64,000 bases of DNA from Hermatobates lingyangjiaoensis. Its lineage: Eukaryota > Arthropoda > Insecta > Hemiptera > Hermatobatidae. This document shows, piece by piece, positions 11,230-22,335 of this stretch. Within the stretch, counting starts at the first letter, position 1. Every line of letters begins with the position of its first letter. The position numbers were made by a program, and so were the translations under genes. The notes beneath the pieces were generated by a model. The model saw only the letters and a program-made list of their open reading frames with translations. It was not told the origin of the DNA and did not search any database. The stretch lies in assembly GCA_026182355.1 (NCBI GenBank), contig JAPFBL010000008.1, positions 993,501 to 1,057,500 of the forward strand, in the 5' to 3' direction.

Positions 11230-11232
<3 letters not shown>

Positions 11233-11289
<57 letters not shown>

Positions 11290-11290
11290 A
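11233..11290. repeat. (TA)n microsatellite
   Basis: A long perfect-to-near-perfect TA tract between PLE-A and the F2 palindrome. Confidence 0.9.
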
Positions 11291-11660
11291 AATAAAAGTT
11301 TATCAGGCTCGGTCAGGTCTTCAGGTTCAAATTAAACTCTCATTGCCAACGTTTCGGTTTTTATTTAAAACCTTTTTCATAGGCAGAAGTATACATTAAG
11401 AAAGAGAAAAACTAACTATTACATTAAAGATTTTTTTACAGATAAAACAGTTTGTGGATTCCAGAATCTATTTTATCTGTAAAATAATCTCTAATGTAAT
11501 AGTTAGTTTTTATCTTTTAAACATTTATACCTATGCCTATAAAAAAGGTTTTAAATAAAAACTGAAATGTTGGCAATGAGAGTTTATTTGAACTTGAAGA
11601 ACTAACCGAGTCCTGATAAACTTTTATTTCGTTTCTACTTCACGGTCGATACTTTTCAAC
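11291..11660. repeat. Fold-back family F2 palindrome
   Basis: The left arm runs from AAGTTTATCAGG through GCCAACGTTTCGG to CATAGGCAG. After a central segment built on TTATCTGTAAAATAATC, the right arm repeats it in inverse (CCTATAAAAAAGG ... GAAATGTTGGCAATGAGAG ... CTGATAAACTT). The arms have diverged slightly, so the insertion is not recent. (TA)n lies on both sides. Confidence 0.75.
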
Positions 11661-11666
11661 ATATAT

Positions 11667-11697
<31 letters not shown>

Positions 11698-11708
11698 TAT
11701 ATATTATA

Positions 11709-11870
11709 TAAAGATTTCACATAAACACGTGAAATAACAATCAATGATCAAACCACAATAAGAAATGGGAAAATAAAACTAAGATCTTTCAACCGTAACA
11801 AGCGGTCTTCGTCAGAGTCAAAAACCTAACTGACTCTGTTCAGTTGGGTTTTTGACTCTGACGAAGACCT
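11709..11870. repeat. Fold-back family F1, right arm truncated
   Basis: The left arm is TTTCACATAAACACGTGAAA, then CAATGATCAAACCACAATA, then GATCTTTCAACCGTAAC. The right arm begins at CAGTTGGGTTTTTGACTCTGACGAAGACC and stops abruptly. The arm's complement contains CTGACGA, one base, a GACCG/CGGTT stem and GAAA. Eight further copies lie in the window. Confidence 0.8.
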
Positions 11871-11929
11871 ATTTATAGTTTTACCCAACCAGTACTGCTT
11901 ATCTGAATTTCTGTTTATATCTTCTCCTA

Positions 11930-12120
11930 ATTCTATACTTTAAGACCGGGTACGGTTGACAGCACTGGCGGTTGCCGGGTTGGTTACTTGCCGTTGCGTC
12001 TACAACGTGCTTGGTCTCCCATTCTCTTTTCTCTTGAAGACGGATTACCCGAAAATTTGAGTCTGTAAGTGTGTTTCCCTACTTTGTGTGTTGCTCTTTG
12101 TTAATCTCGAACTCGTATAT
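11930..12120 (+). repeat. Fold-back family F4, single arm
   Basis: One arm matching the palindrome at 56.5 kb and the copy at 58.8 kb: TTCTCTTGAAGACGGATTACC, GAAAATTTGAGT, then a CT-rich tail ending GTGTGTTGCTCTTTG. It ends at (TA)n. It carries a one-substitution version of the hammerhead-like core (TTGAAGA for CTGAAGA). Confidence 0.65.
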
Positions 12121-12138
12121 ATATATATATATATATAT

Positions 12139-12440
12139 TGTCACAATAACACGTGATATAAATATTCAGGTAACTCACCACAAATCATTGAAGATAATCG
12201 CTATGAGGCCTTTAGTTTTCACGTCGTCAGACAGCAAGTGAATCAACAGGTTGTTGTCGGCAAGCAAGTCGGTGACGGCAAGTTGTCGGCAGGTAATGTA
12301 ATAGGGAAAAATACTGTCTATGATGCCAATCTTCATCTAGCTTTAAATCAAAATCCATAACCTACCCACAACTTGTATTCACTTGCTCTCTGTCGACGTG
12401 AAAACGGAAGGCTTCTTCAATCATTTATGGTGAGTTACCT
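12139..12440. repeat. Solo PLE-A terminal repeats, inverted pair
   Basis: The left part (CACAATAACACGTGATATAA, GGTAACTCACCACAAAT) and right part (TTGTATTCACTTGCTCTCTG, GACGTGAAAACGGAAGGC) are inverted copies of the PLE-A 3' end. A short remnant of its C-terminal coding sequence lies between them (AATAGGGAAAAATACTG...AATCAAAATCCATAACC). It is a deleted PLE-A derivative with no RT. Confidence 0.7.
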
Positions 12441-12490
12441 ATATATATATATATAATATATATATTATACAGTACTTCCTTTAAGCATTT

Positions 12491-12880
12491 AATATTAAAA
12501 AATATAACCATAATTTTCAGAAACTTGCTTCTTTTTAACTTTCTATAACGTTTTCTTTATGCATCTAAACTAGGTAAGATACTTGTTACTGCCAACATGT
12601 TTCGACTCTTTCATAGAGCTATCTTCGGGACGAGAATAATTCTCAAATTTTTTTTCACTTTATATCTGCCAAAACAAACTGACCCTACTTTGCCTTTGAA
12701 CATTTGAGAATCATTCTCTTTTCGAAGATAGCTCTATGAAAGAGTTGAAACATGTTGGCCGTAAGAAGTATCTTACCTAGTTTAGATGCAATAAAGAAAA
12801 CGTTATTCAGAATAGGAAGACAGAGAAAGTTAACAAGAAGCAAGTTTCTGAAAATTACGGTTATATTTTTTTTAATAATA
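12491..12880. repeat. Fold-back family F10 palindrome
   Basis: Arms of about 160-170 bp (12491-12649 and 12711-12880) are close inverse copies around a 60-bp centre. Each contains the core (C/T)CGAAGA, one base, a 4-6 bp AGCTCT/AGAG stem, then GAAACATGTTGG on one strand. It is flanked by TA-rich tracts. Confidence 0.75.
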
Positions 12881-13317
12881 TATATATATATATATAGGGA
12901 GATTAATTGAAATAATATGCTTATAAATTCAACTTACATTATTAATTTTAAGTTGAATCAAATAGTAAACAAGTAAAAGATATAATGATTTTGTTAGCAA
13001 TCGCTTAGTATATATATTATAAAGAATATCCTCTTTTACATCATAATCTGCAATTGTAAGAATGCAATGTAAGTTACAATTGTCGGATATAAGAACTATT
13101 TTTATAACAATACAATCAGCCTGGTCTACTAAAGAACGAGTAAACAAAATAATATAATAATAATAATAATAATTAATTTGATATGGCTTGTTAGTTTAAA
13201 ATATTGATATAGCTGTTTCGTCATTCCTGTATTGAAAGTATCTCCGCTAAATTTGAAGTGAATCAGAATTTATTATAGTTATTCTATAAAATAGATAAGA
13301 GATTATATATAAAGGTA
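12881..13317. other. No gene seen
   Basis: AT-rich, with (TA)n at about 12883-12896 and a (TAA)n patch near 13150-13170. Confidence 0.4.
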
Positions 13318-13395
13318 TACAGAACTAAAGTTTATCAGGACTCGGTCAGTTCTTCAGGTTCAAATTAAACTCTCATTGCCTATCTCAAAGGCAGT
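13318..13395 (-). repeat. F2 fragment
   Basis: Matches the F2 end (AAGTTTATCAGGACTCGGTCAG ... AAACTCTCATTGCC), then loses the family at CTATCTCAAAGGCAG. A partial copy. Confidence 0.55.
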
Positions 13396-13564
13396 AATTA
13401 ATTTGATTTTGAATAATAATAATGATAATTTATATATATATATATATATAGTTAAAGACATGACTACAGAAAGAATATTCTTATAAATTATTATTATTAA
13501 GTTTTACAGTTCATGATTTCCCCAATGGAAAGCAGTGAAATGGAAGCATTAAGAAATCGTCGAG

Positions 13565-13880
13565 GGTGCGAGGGTAGCTCAGGGGTAACGAACGTGCTGA
13601 CCTCTGGACTGGTAGACCCCAGGTTCCTTATCCACCTCATCCCTCGATTTATTTACATGGGGTATAAATATATTTGAGCACGTCGTCCCTCGGAGAGGAC
13701 GTTTGCCCGTCGGTACGACGACAGGCACTCGTTAAAGATCCTTACTCTAAATACACTTGACTTAAGCAAAATTTGGAACTCCCGATGTAGAATGTTGATT
13801 GTGTGGTATCATAAAGAGTCAATGTTCGGTCTACGACTGTTCTCTTTGGAATTGCCGCTACAACCTAAGCTAAACTAACA
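13565..13880 (+). mobile_element. tRNA-derived SINE
   Basis: An A-box-like GGGTAGCTCAGGGG and a region CTGGACTGGTAGACCCCAGGTTC correspond to a tRNA-like head. The family body follows (CGTCCCTCGGAGAGGACG, CTCGTTAAAGATCCTTACTC, GGAACTCCCGATGTAGAATG) and the tail ends CCGCTACAACCTAAGC. RNA polymerase III would be expected to drive transcription from A and B boxes of a live copy; the B box is degenerate here. Confidence 0.8.
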
Positions 13881-14019
13881 AATCATTGAGTGAACAATAA
13901 TTAATATAAAAAAACTGCAGTAAATATAGTAGTAAGACTGATAGGTTTTTACCGAGAGTAGGATTGAGCGTCTGCTTGCAGTCTACACCACTGAAGCTGA
14001 TACCCCAAGGGAATATTGC

Positions 14020-14235
14020 ACCTCTCTAATGATTCTATATTGAACTCCCAAATGTTGCCAAACAAAAATGCATTTAGATTAAAGGATCTTTAACGAGTAC
14101 TTGATATCGTATAACGTCTAGTGATCGAAGTACTGTGATTATTTTCAACTCCAAGATGAAACTGTCAGGGAAGCCAGAATGGGAATTGAACCCCAATATA
14201 CCAGTCCAGACGTGAATGCAAGCTTGCCATTATTT
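14020..14235 (-). mobile_element. tRNA-derived SINE, truncated
   Basis: On the plus strand it shows GGATCTTTAACGAGTACTTGATATCGTA, then GAATGGGAATTGAACCCC and ACCAGTCCAGACG, which are the inverse of the SINE body, B box and head. Divergent middle. Confidence 0.6.
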
Positions 14236-15202
14236 AGAAGCATGTAAAAATGTCAAAGTATACATGTGAAAGCCCTTCAGTTTACATGTGAAAATATGGA
14301 CAAACGGCAAATGACAGTTATACAATCAATATCACATCTTTATAGGTTTCCAAGACTTAGGTGACACCAGAGGAACAAATTGTAGAGAATAAAATTTTTA
14401 ATCTATTATGTGTTTTATTGTCATGTTTATTACGTTTTCTTTAAAGTAATTTATTTTGTAATACGTTAACATCAATATTTTGCCATCATTTTTTATAAAC
14501 ATTATGGAATATCACTTTTATAGATTTAGATATAGACACTATCTAAAAAATCTGGAGTGGCCTACACTCAACTTTACTATAAGTAACTTAATATCAAATT
14601 TCTTGAGTATATAACACATAACGTCTCATTTAAGCATAACGTAAACATCTAAATGGGATATGATTATTAGTCTTTCATTCCTTAGGTAGTACAGATAGTG
14701 ATTGAAGGACATATCAATATATAAGCTTTTATTTTTGTACATCACACGGCTGATGCAAATAATTTCATTAGTATAACTACAGCAGTAATAACATTTTTGA
14801 AAAACCAAAGTGAACATTTCTTGATACGAAATATTCTCCAAGAGAACATGGCTTTTGTTCAAATAGCCAGTGGATTTCTTACATCGTTTACTTGACATCC
14901 TTCTACATTGAATATTAAAGTAAAATTTTCAAATTTAAAACAGGAAAATACCCTTTTTTTCTCTGAAAAACATCATAAACAGCGAAGAAAAAATTTTGTT
15001 TTAAGATGATTTATATTTAAAGATGTACAATAATTACATTTAATCATCTCTAAACGAAAGATTTCAATTTTGAATTATCTTTTACATTTTTGGTTTTTAT
15101 AGAATTATTATACTGGGAATTTTATGGCTTCTTAGTATTTAATAAGATCATTACGTAAATACGTAATTAACATTACCAATTCGGTTCATTTCTAGAAGGA
15201 AC
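14236..15202. other. No gene seen
   Basis: AT-rich. A 90-residue minus-strand frame (14626-14898) has no domain and normal AT-rich composition, so I do not treat it as a gene. Confidence 0.35.
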
Positions 15203-15335
15203 AGGGTAGCCTATTGGCTTGAGTTCTCTTCTCTGGGTTGGTAGATCTCGGTTTAATTCCCTCTCTAGTCTCGAAATCTCAGCACTTCGTCCCTTGGAGG
15301 ACGTTAAGCCTACAAGATGTAAGCTTATTAAGGGT
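15203..15335 (+). mobile_element. tRNA-derived SINE, head only
   Basis: A head (CAGGGTAGCCTATTGGCTTGAG, GGTTGGTAGATCTCGGTTTAAT) and part of the body (CGTCCCTTGGAGGACGTTAAGCC) are cut off where a second SINE begins. This is either a nested or an adjacent insertion. Confidence 0.65.
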
Positions 15336-15570
15336 AGCTCAGTGGTAACGTGCTGACTTCGGGACTGGTAGATCCCGAGTTCATTACCCACTCTGTCCCT
15401 CCATTTATTTGCACGGGGCATGAAAATATTTGAGAAGGTCGTCCTCCTACCAACATCGTTAAGCTGTTGATACGATGTCACGACTATCTAATCCCTACTA
15501 TAATTACACTTGGGTTAGGTAAAATTTAGAACTTTCGATGTAGCATTAACATGGTTATGTAGCTTACCTA
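15333..15570 (+). mobile_element. tRNA-derived SINE
   Basis: The best-preserved A box of the family is TAGCTCAGTGG at about 15336, followed by CGTGCTGACTTCGGGACTGG, TAGATCCCGAGTTCATTACCC (B-box position) and the family body. It directly follows a truncated copy of itself. Confidence 0.75.
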
Positions 15571-16094
15571 CTACTAAAATAATAATGAGTCACACTTTCC
15601 GTACCCCTATGACAACAGTAAAGGGTGACGACAGCCTGTGAGTCTGAGCATTCGAAATACAAAAAAAGAAGGTCCACTTCTAGCATACACACAAAAAGTA
15701 TTCTCCAGTGGTTCGTTATGGTAATTAAAAACACAAAGAAAAATCTGAGATCAAACTTGGACTACGAAAATGTTCAAGAAAGTGGGATTGCTCCACTTTA
15801 AAAAGGATGTTATTTCTGACTAGCTCTGTAGTACTGAATTGTTAGCATTTCTTTCGTTCCATATTTATAAGTCACTTATTTTAAAATCTTCTTTCTTTAC
15901 ATAAAGCTTGGGAAGAATAAGAATGAAAAAAAAACAAAGAATATATATGGAACGTTGTACTGCCGCAGGCTCTGTTGGCCTTTGCAAACACGGTGTTTTA
16001 GATGTAAAAAGTTTATTTGCTTTTGCAAGGCCAGCGAGAGAGACATCAGCCAAACAGTATTTTTGTTTAGGCTTCCAAGTTTAAGTATTTTTGT
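15571..16094. other. No gene seen
   Basis: No supported feature. Confidence 0.35.
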
Positions 16095-16367
16095 TTGCTT
16101 GATTTCAAAGCTACCAATCTGGTTATAGGATGTCTCAATCTAGTAGTAAGATTAAAAGATTGTCTACTCCAGATTGTCCAGAACAAGTGTGCTCGTCTTG
16201 TAGCCAATGTTCCTTTTTATGCGAGAAATATCGATATCCAGGGTGATCTAATGATGGAATCAATAGCAGCTTACGAGTACATTAGGCGTCTGACTATCAA
16301 TGAAGACAGAAAACTCCCCGTACACTCTAACCTGGTAGTAAGAACACTTTTACCTCAAATTCCCTGA
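16095..16367 (+). pseudogene. Jockey-like LINE ORF2 C-terminal relic
   Basis: The 90-residue frame contains LLQIVQNKCARLVANVPFYA followed by RNIDIQGDL, which is the conserved region C-terminal to the RT of Jockey-clade LINEs (pattern LQ..QNK.LR...APWY..N..IH.DL). HSNLVVRTLL matches the family's final HPN.L...L motif. No RT palm or endonuclease is present, so it is a 5'-truncated insertion. The first about 15 residues precede the match and are probably not native. Confidence 0.75.
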
Positions 16368-16599
16368 AACCAATCCTCCTCCGACTATTCAGATCACCAA
16401 ATTCACGATAGCTGACGACTTTAGACTCTAAGACCATATGACTACGAAATATACTTATCATAGACAGAACAGAAACTAACATACCGACTTACACCACAGA
16501 CCTGAACAAACCGACAAGCAGGTGAAAATCTCTGGCTTGGAACTGTCTGACCCCAACGTGCAGGATTGCTCGGAAAATTTCGTTGGTTGATAGTAAGAT
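16368..16599. other. Post-LINE segment, unidentified
   Basis: This may be the 3' untranslated tail of the LINE fragment; no poly-A tail was found. Confidence 0.3.
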
Positions 16600-16871
16600 T
16601 AGGTTAGACTGGAGTGGCAGTCCCACAAGAGAACACACATACCAAATGAACATTCTACATTGGTAATCCTAAATTTTTCCAAACTGAAGAGTATTTATTA
16701 TGAGTAGGGATCTTTTAACGAGAACCTTTCATTCTTCAGGCTAAGAACTTCCTTTCCGAGGGACAACATACTCACATTTTCACCTCAAGCATGAATAAAT
16801 AGAGAGCCAGAGTGGGTATTGAACCCCGGATCCACAGGTCAGCCGTTGCCATTGGGCTAATCGAGCCTCCA
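16600..16871 (-). mobile_element. tRNA-derived SINE, near complete
   Basis: The plus strand reads tail to head: TAGGTTAGACTGGAGTGGCAGTCCCAC (tail), GGGATCTTTTAACGAG, TTTCCGAGGGACAAC, then GGTATTGAACCCCGGATCC (inverse B box) and CCATTGGGCTAATCG (inverse A box). Confidence 0.75.
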
Positions 16872-17995
16872 ATCCGACAGTTTTTCACATTTCCCCGTCT
16901 CCCATCTCAATAACATATGTAACCTGAGAAACACCACGAATCGTTCCAACATTGTTTTTTCTAAGACTTCTTTTTTTTAAACCAATATTTATTTTTCCCA
17001 TTATGAATAAATACAACATAGTAACAAAGACAAAAACACTGAAGTAAGTATTTGCCTGTGACAGTGCTTATATTTATTGCACACCAATCCCTTCGTAAAT
17101 GTTTCTTCAAGTCTTCTATAATTCGTTATTCATAATTTTACTTTCCTCCTCATCGTTATTTAAATCGACTACATAAAATATGACAGTTTTAAAGTTCTAA
17201 GAACATAAACTTGCTTTTTAAACGAGCAACACTTATATATTTCCACAGCACGATAAGTTCACGTTATTCCACAACTGAAGAACTTTAAACCTGTTACACT
17301 TTATCTACTATATATAAATGACGTTAAAGTGCAAATTAAAATTCATAAAGGAACGCTAAAAATTTAAACTTTTTCTTTTCTTAAAAAATACTGATTTATT
17401 TAATTTATAATAAATAAATAATTAATTTATGAATTATAATTATATATGTATATAATTTCAAAGTTTTTACACAATTGAACTATCGTTATTATTAAACTGA
17501 ATAAATAGAAAATAATTGAGTTATATATGTTTTTCACGAAAAACAAAACGAAACCATTTTTTGGGGGTAGGTGTTTTCTTATATTATTATTTATAAATAT
17601 TAATAAATCTAAGACAGTCTATCGGACGAGACCAAAGTCTTACTTGTTCTTAGTGGCCTTTTGTTCCTTTTGATTTATTTGGCATTGTGTTTCTAATCTT
17701 TTCATACTTGCTCCCGGTATGATTTATTAAATTTCTTATAGTCTTTAAATTAAAATGTGTTCTGCACTTAATTTATAATGTAAGAATGGTTGATTGTGTC
17801 CAGGACACAAATGGAGGCTGTCATCCCGTAAACGACCTATCTCTACTAGACTAAACAAGTCTGCCAAACGAGTCATGCCTCTCGCATTCTGTTAAGGAAC
17901 ATGTTTGTAGCGAACAGTCAAAATAAAAGTGGCAAACATTCTTAAACACTCTCGTATAAGTAGTTTAGGAGTCCATCATATATTCTTCTATTTGA
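16872..17995. other. AT-rich intergenic, no gene seen
   Basis: No supported coding region, RNA gene or repeat. Confidence 0.4.
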
Positions 17996-18085
17996 GTTTC
18001 AGTTTCGGAACAGCTCCATCTTCTAGAGGATAAGCTGTTGAAAAGGCAACTGTTTCAAAACAGAAAGATAGAACCGAAACATATA
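17996..18085. repeat. Possible fold-back remnant with hammerhead-like core
   Basis: On the minus strand CTAGAAGA, one base, GGA, loop, TCC and GAAACTGAAAC repeat the shared architecture. AACAGCTCC and AAGCTGTT suggest a short inverted pair. Weak and short. Confidence 0.35.
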
Positions 18086-18786
18086 TAATCTGTGATGGTT
18101 TATCTTCTAACAATATAAATAATCATAAACAAAAGTTAATACACTGTTATAAATAGTAAACAAACCTTATTTGTTATAAATACATGTTAAATTATTACAA
18201 CTATTTTACACTATAGTATTTTAGTTAACAAGTTTTTTCCTAAAGAAAATCATTTTCATATCTTACATTTTTATTAAAAAGAACGAATGTATATTTCGAC
18301 ATAGATATAAAAATATTCTTATATCATATTCGATATATATATTTATTCGACATAAAAATATTCTTATATCATAATATAAATTTAAATGACCCATCCTATT
18401 TAAAGAATACTTGTACAAGTAAAAAATAGCTCCTAGTATATCATGTAAATGTAACGCGGAGACACCACAATCTTCTGGACACTTTGTGAGTGAGGATTGT
18501 CTGAGGAATCCACAAAAACTGACTCTTATTCGGAAACTTTTACTTTGTAGGGAGATTGCTCCCTACAGGAGCAATAATTTTTGTACAGTTTTGGTCCTTC
18601 AAAAGATTGCAATCGCAAAGCACTTCATGTATACATCATCTGATCCAACTTTATATTATGTATGTTCTATAAGATTGACTTAACACGACAAAAATGTTTA
18701 ATTTCGGAGAAAAAAACTGTAGTAGCTTTTCCATCATGCATAATTGTCCTAAACAATAGGTCTCATCTAGAATATGAAGCCCATTT
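18086..18786. other. AT-rich intergenic, no gene seen
   Basis: Contains an approximate direct repeat of ATTCGACATA-AAAATATTCTTATATCA at about 18295-18375. No gene. Confidence 0.4.
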
Positions 18787-19344
18787 TTGTGTAAAATGTC
18801 AAAGATTCTGGAACATAGCGTGGTAACAAACTTTGGATACATACTCACTCACCCATACTCACATACACAGACATCATCACAAAAACTTCATAGAACAACT
18901 TTTGGGACCTCAAAACATGTAATTCCGTCAAAATCTCGAGATCGAATTTTTTCACGATCTCTATACTTTACTTATATTGAAGTAAAAAGTGTCATATATT
19001 TCCATGGATTAAGTGGTTTACTTTACATGACCTATGAGCACAGGTGCCACAGTGAAGGTTTCAAGGAAGTTGCAGTTGATAACAGGTGGTTTAAGTCAAT
19101 CCTAAGATCGGCCCCTGATAAGCTTAACATCCGCTTTCACGATACTCGTATCATCTTTCTCAACTTTAGGTGTAGAATTATATTGTTGAGAGAGATACTT
19201 ATAGGGAAAGAGAATGACAGAGAAAGAGTGAAAGCAGTTAAATCAATTTCTTGTGGTCACTTCAAGTTATGGTTGATCCTATCTAGTGACGGTCGTTTTG
19301 AACTACATCCTGCAAACCTTAAATTCTTAATAGTTCTTAATTAA
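18787..19344 (+). other. Unrecognised 185-codon open frame, overlaps a dispersed repeat
   Basis: This is the longest open frame outside the PLEs, and unusually long for DNA this AT-rich. The first about 65 codons overlap a dispersed repeat: GTAACAAACTTTGGATACATACTCAC recurs at about 31270, and GGGACCTCAAAACATGTAAT recurs inverted at about 46415. That part is therefore not host coding sequence. The rest (SEGFKEVAVDNRWFKSILRS, KENDRERVKAVKSISCG) shows no domain I know. It could be part of an unidentified transposable element. I do not call a protein function. Confidence 0.25.
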
Positions 19345-19431
19345 TTAATATCTTAATCTTAATTAATTAGTTCTTAAATTAATTCTTAATTTACTCTATA
19401 AACATACTTGATTTTTTCTGTATCAAGTATA

Positions 19432-19616
19432 TTTAGAGTAGGGATCTTTAACGAGTATCTGACATCACAGAGGATCGGGATCAACGGCTGATTGCTCTCT
19501 CCGAGATTTTTTTCACCTTTCCGCGTGAATAAATCGATAACCAGGGCCAGAGCTGGTATTGAACCCCATATCTACCAGTTTAGAGGCAAACACGTAAACC
19601 ACTTGACTACTCTGGA
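19432..19616 (-). mobile_element. tRNA-derived SINE, 3' truncated
   Basis: The plus strand shows AGGGATCTTTAACGAGTATC, CTCTCTCCGAGA, TCCGCGTGAATAAATCG, GGTATTGAACCCCATATC (inverse B box) and ACCACTTGACTACTCTGG (inverse A box). The tail half is missing. Confidence 0.75.
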
Positions 19617-20004
19617 TCTTAGCAGCTTTTATTATTTCGAAATTCAATAAATTTAATTTTTTTTTAGTAATCCCAAATAAAATTATAAGTCAACTTCCAG
19701 TTCAGGTAACTGTCTGGAAGAATAATCAGTGAAGTTGAAATAATTCCGGAAAAGGATCAATAAGACGGAAAAATAACAATTCGCTTTAACAAAAACTATG
19801 CTTCAACTAAAACCTTGTGAAGTTATAATTTGGCATCGAATTTTGTGATTATAATACCCACTATATTTTATATATATTTATTGTTTCATATGATGACTTG
19901 ACTTTTATCTACTAAGAAGTTTGATCAGTTGATTACATAGAACTCATAGATAGAAATAACATATTATGCTATTATAGGTAAACCACACAGGCTAATTTGT
20001 ACGT

Positions 20005-20311
20005 AGGTTAGGTTTGTTAGTTTACGCTGTAGCGGCCGCCCACGTGAACGGACACGTAGAGCAACCATTAACTCTTTGTGTCACCAAACAATGAAAATTG
20101 TTACATTGGGAGTCCTAAATTTTGCATAACTTAAATGCCTTTAGAGTAGGCACCTCTATGGAGTACCTGACATCGCACAGGTTCGGGACCGACGGCGACG
20201 TGCTCAGATTATTTTCGCCTACCGCATGAATAAATCGAGGGACAAAGTGTACATTGAACCCCGGGTCTACCAGTCCATAGGCAAGCGTGTAAGCCACTGG
20301 GCTACCCTGGC
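20005..20311 (-). mobile_element. tRNA-derived SINE, full length
   Basis: One of the best copies. Plus-strand order is tail (AGGTTAGGTTTG), CACCAAACAATG, GGGAGTCCTAAATTTTGC, CTGACATCGCACAGGTTCGG, CATGAATAAATCGAGGGAC, then ACATTGAACCCCGGGTC (inverse B box), TACCAGTCCATAGG and CCACTGGGCTACCCTGG (inverse A box). The length of about 305 bp gives the family size. Confidence 0.85.
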
Positions 20312-20444
20312 TTCTACGTCAGTGAAATTCTAACGAAAACCAGTTGTTTTAGTTGAAAGATCTGAATCTTCTTTCTAAATTTCTTACTGTGGTTTAATGT
20401 TTTCTTATCTCGACCACATATATTAAACACTATTTTTCTCTCTT

Positions 20445-20730
20445 TATCGAGGATTGGTCAAGCGTCAAACAGTAAAACACCTTTAAAACAACGTTTCGTC
20501 TATCTAGGGCTACATTTCATCTTCAGGGCTACATTAATACAGAAATTACTTACAGTAACATGAAAAACTTTTTTTGATTTTACTAGAATTTTTTTTCTTT
20601 TTTTTTTCCATTTTACTATAATTAATTTTTGTATTTATTTGACTCTGGAGATATCTACAAATATACCCGAAATGGTGGCATAACGGTGTTTACTGTTTAA
20701 AGCTAGACCAAACCTCCATAAAGAAAGAAA
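20445..20730. repeat. Fold-back family F9, split arms
   Basis: The left end is TTTATCGAGGATTGGTCAAG and the right end is CTAGACCAAACCTCCATAAAG. The left arm contains AACAACGTTTCGTCTATC and CATCTTCAGG, the inverse of the hammerhead-like core. The interior is longer than in the copy at 5.6 kb. Confidence 0.55.
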
Positions 20731-22335
20731 AATTACTGTAGTTCAGACATTCACTTCTATTGTACGTGCTTACTGTGAAATCTTGTTATCGGAAGCTTAT
20801 GTATCCAGCAAACAGATAGATACAGTTAGTCTACTATATTAGATTACAGACAACTCATAAATAGAAATTACATGTTATGCTATTATAAGCAAATTACACA
20901 GTATAATTTATATGTAAAAATGAATGAATATTGATGATGTTCATAAAATATTACAAGGGTGTCAATCAATGAGGAATAATAATTTAAATGGCAAAGGAAA
21001 GGTATAGTGTTTTAGTGTTTTATGCATGAGAGGGATTGGGAGTGCGTGCTCGGGGTGTGTATGTTAGTGTGGGTGATTGATCCAATAGCTAGAGCCGTCG
21101 ATCCAGAGACCAAACAAACAATTTAAGAACACAAACCAAAAATAAGAACACTGTCTATAGTAACAGATGACCTCACCCAGACAGCACCTTCTCTACTCAC
21201 CCGCTATCAATACTAATACGATCTAAATAGGTCGACTATATATAACAGGATCAGTACGCACAAATGTAGACAGTGCAGTGAAGTTGTACAAAATAACCTA
21301 CTCTCGCTCATTCACATCCATACTGTCTTAACAACACTTTCTTTAAGTAGAAATACGATCTAAATAGGTCGACTACATATAAAACTAACAGTACGCAACA
21401 AAGATATGTTCGATTTAAAATTCGTCAACCACAGTTTACAGAAAATGCTATTCCACGATTTCTGTTTATTCAGTTCCACTAAATGTGCAACACTCCACCA
21501 AAATAGGTAATTTAAAACAGAAATTCAATGAGCTTAGTTACTCTATAACAGAGAACCCTATTGTCTCAGAGCTATGTTCCCTGAAACCGTGCTGGCAGAT
21601 TACTTCCCTGTTGCTCAAAGGTTGTTGCAAATTGATAAACTAACTTTACTCCTCTTAACCCACTTACTCAGTTTTTAATAAACTCCCTTAAATCTTCTAT
21701 CGAAGACCTCACAGTCCTGACAACTTCTTTCCTCTCACGTAATACACCAAACCCTCACACCAACAAATAAAAAATTTCTAAACAAAACATATTTTTTTTA
21801 CAGTTTGCGCTAATCAGGAAATTATAATAATATTAATTCCACCTAAATTGGTTTAATTAGTGAATTTTAAATTGGTGAATTGTGAAGTAGTGAGTTGTAT
21901 GCAACACTGACATAGCAAAAGGGAAGAAGCAATCTTGCAATCTGCTTCCACCAGAAAAAACGACTGAATATCGTTAAGGAGGCATCAAATTTAACCGATT
22001 TCAGTTTTCTATCAATGATATATCACAAAATAATATCAAAATAACGTTCAGAGTTGAAGTATATACTGATAATATATTTAGATAAGAGAGATAAAATAGT
22101 TTAATACAAAAATAAAATATACCATGTTTTACGGAGCAAATGCGGAGCGTTTACAACAACACTATTCAGGAAATATTACGGATTTTATAATAACAAAATG
22201 TTTACTAAACTCTGTTATAATAAATAACATTAAGTTCACTATGCCTTCAAGCATATCTGATTACAGACTCGCCACAATCAACTCAAACCTACCAGTTTTA
22301 GGGCTACCGTTGTTCTAATAGGGTTCGGTCGTACC
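20731..22335. other. Intergenic with one short direct repeat
   Basis: The word TACGATCTAAATAGGTCGAC followed by TATATAA/CATATAAAA and CAGTACGCA occurs at about 21216-21262 and 21352-21397, which suggests an old tandem duplication of about 135 bp. No gene is supported. Confidence 0.4.

Noticed and set aside
15333..15400. True tRNA genes at the SINE heads
   Set aside because: A and B box words are present but the cloverleaf arms do not pair and the sequence continues into the SINE body.
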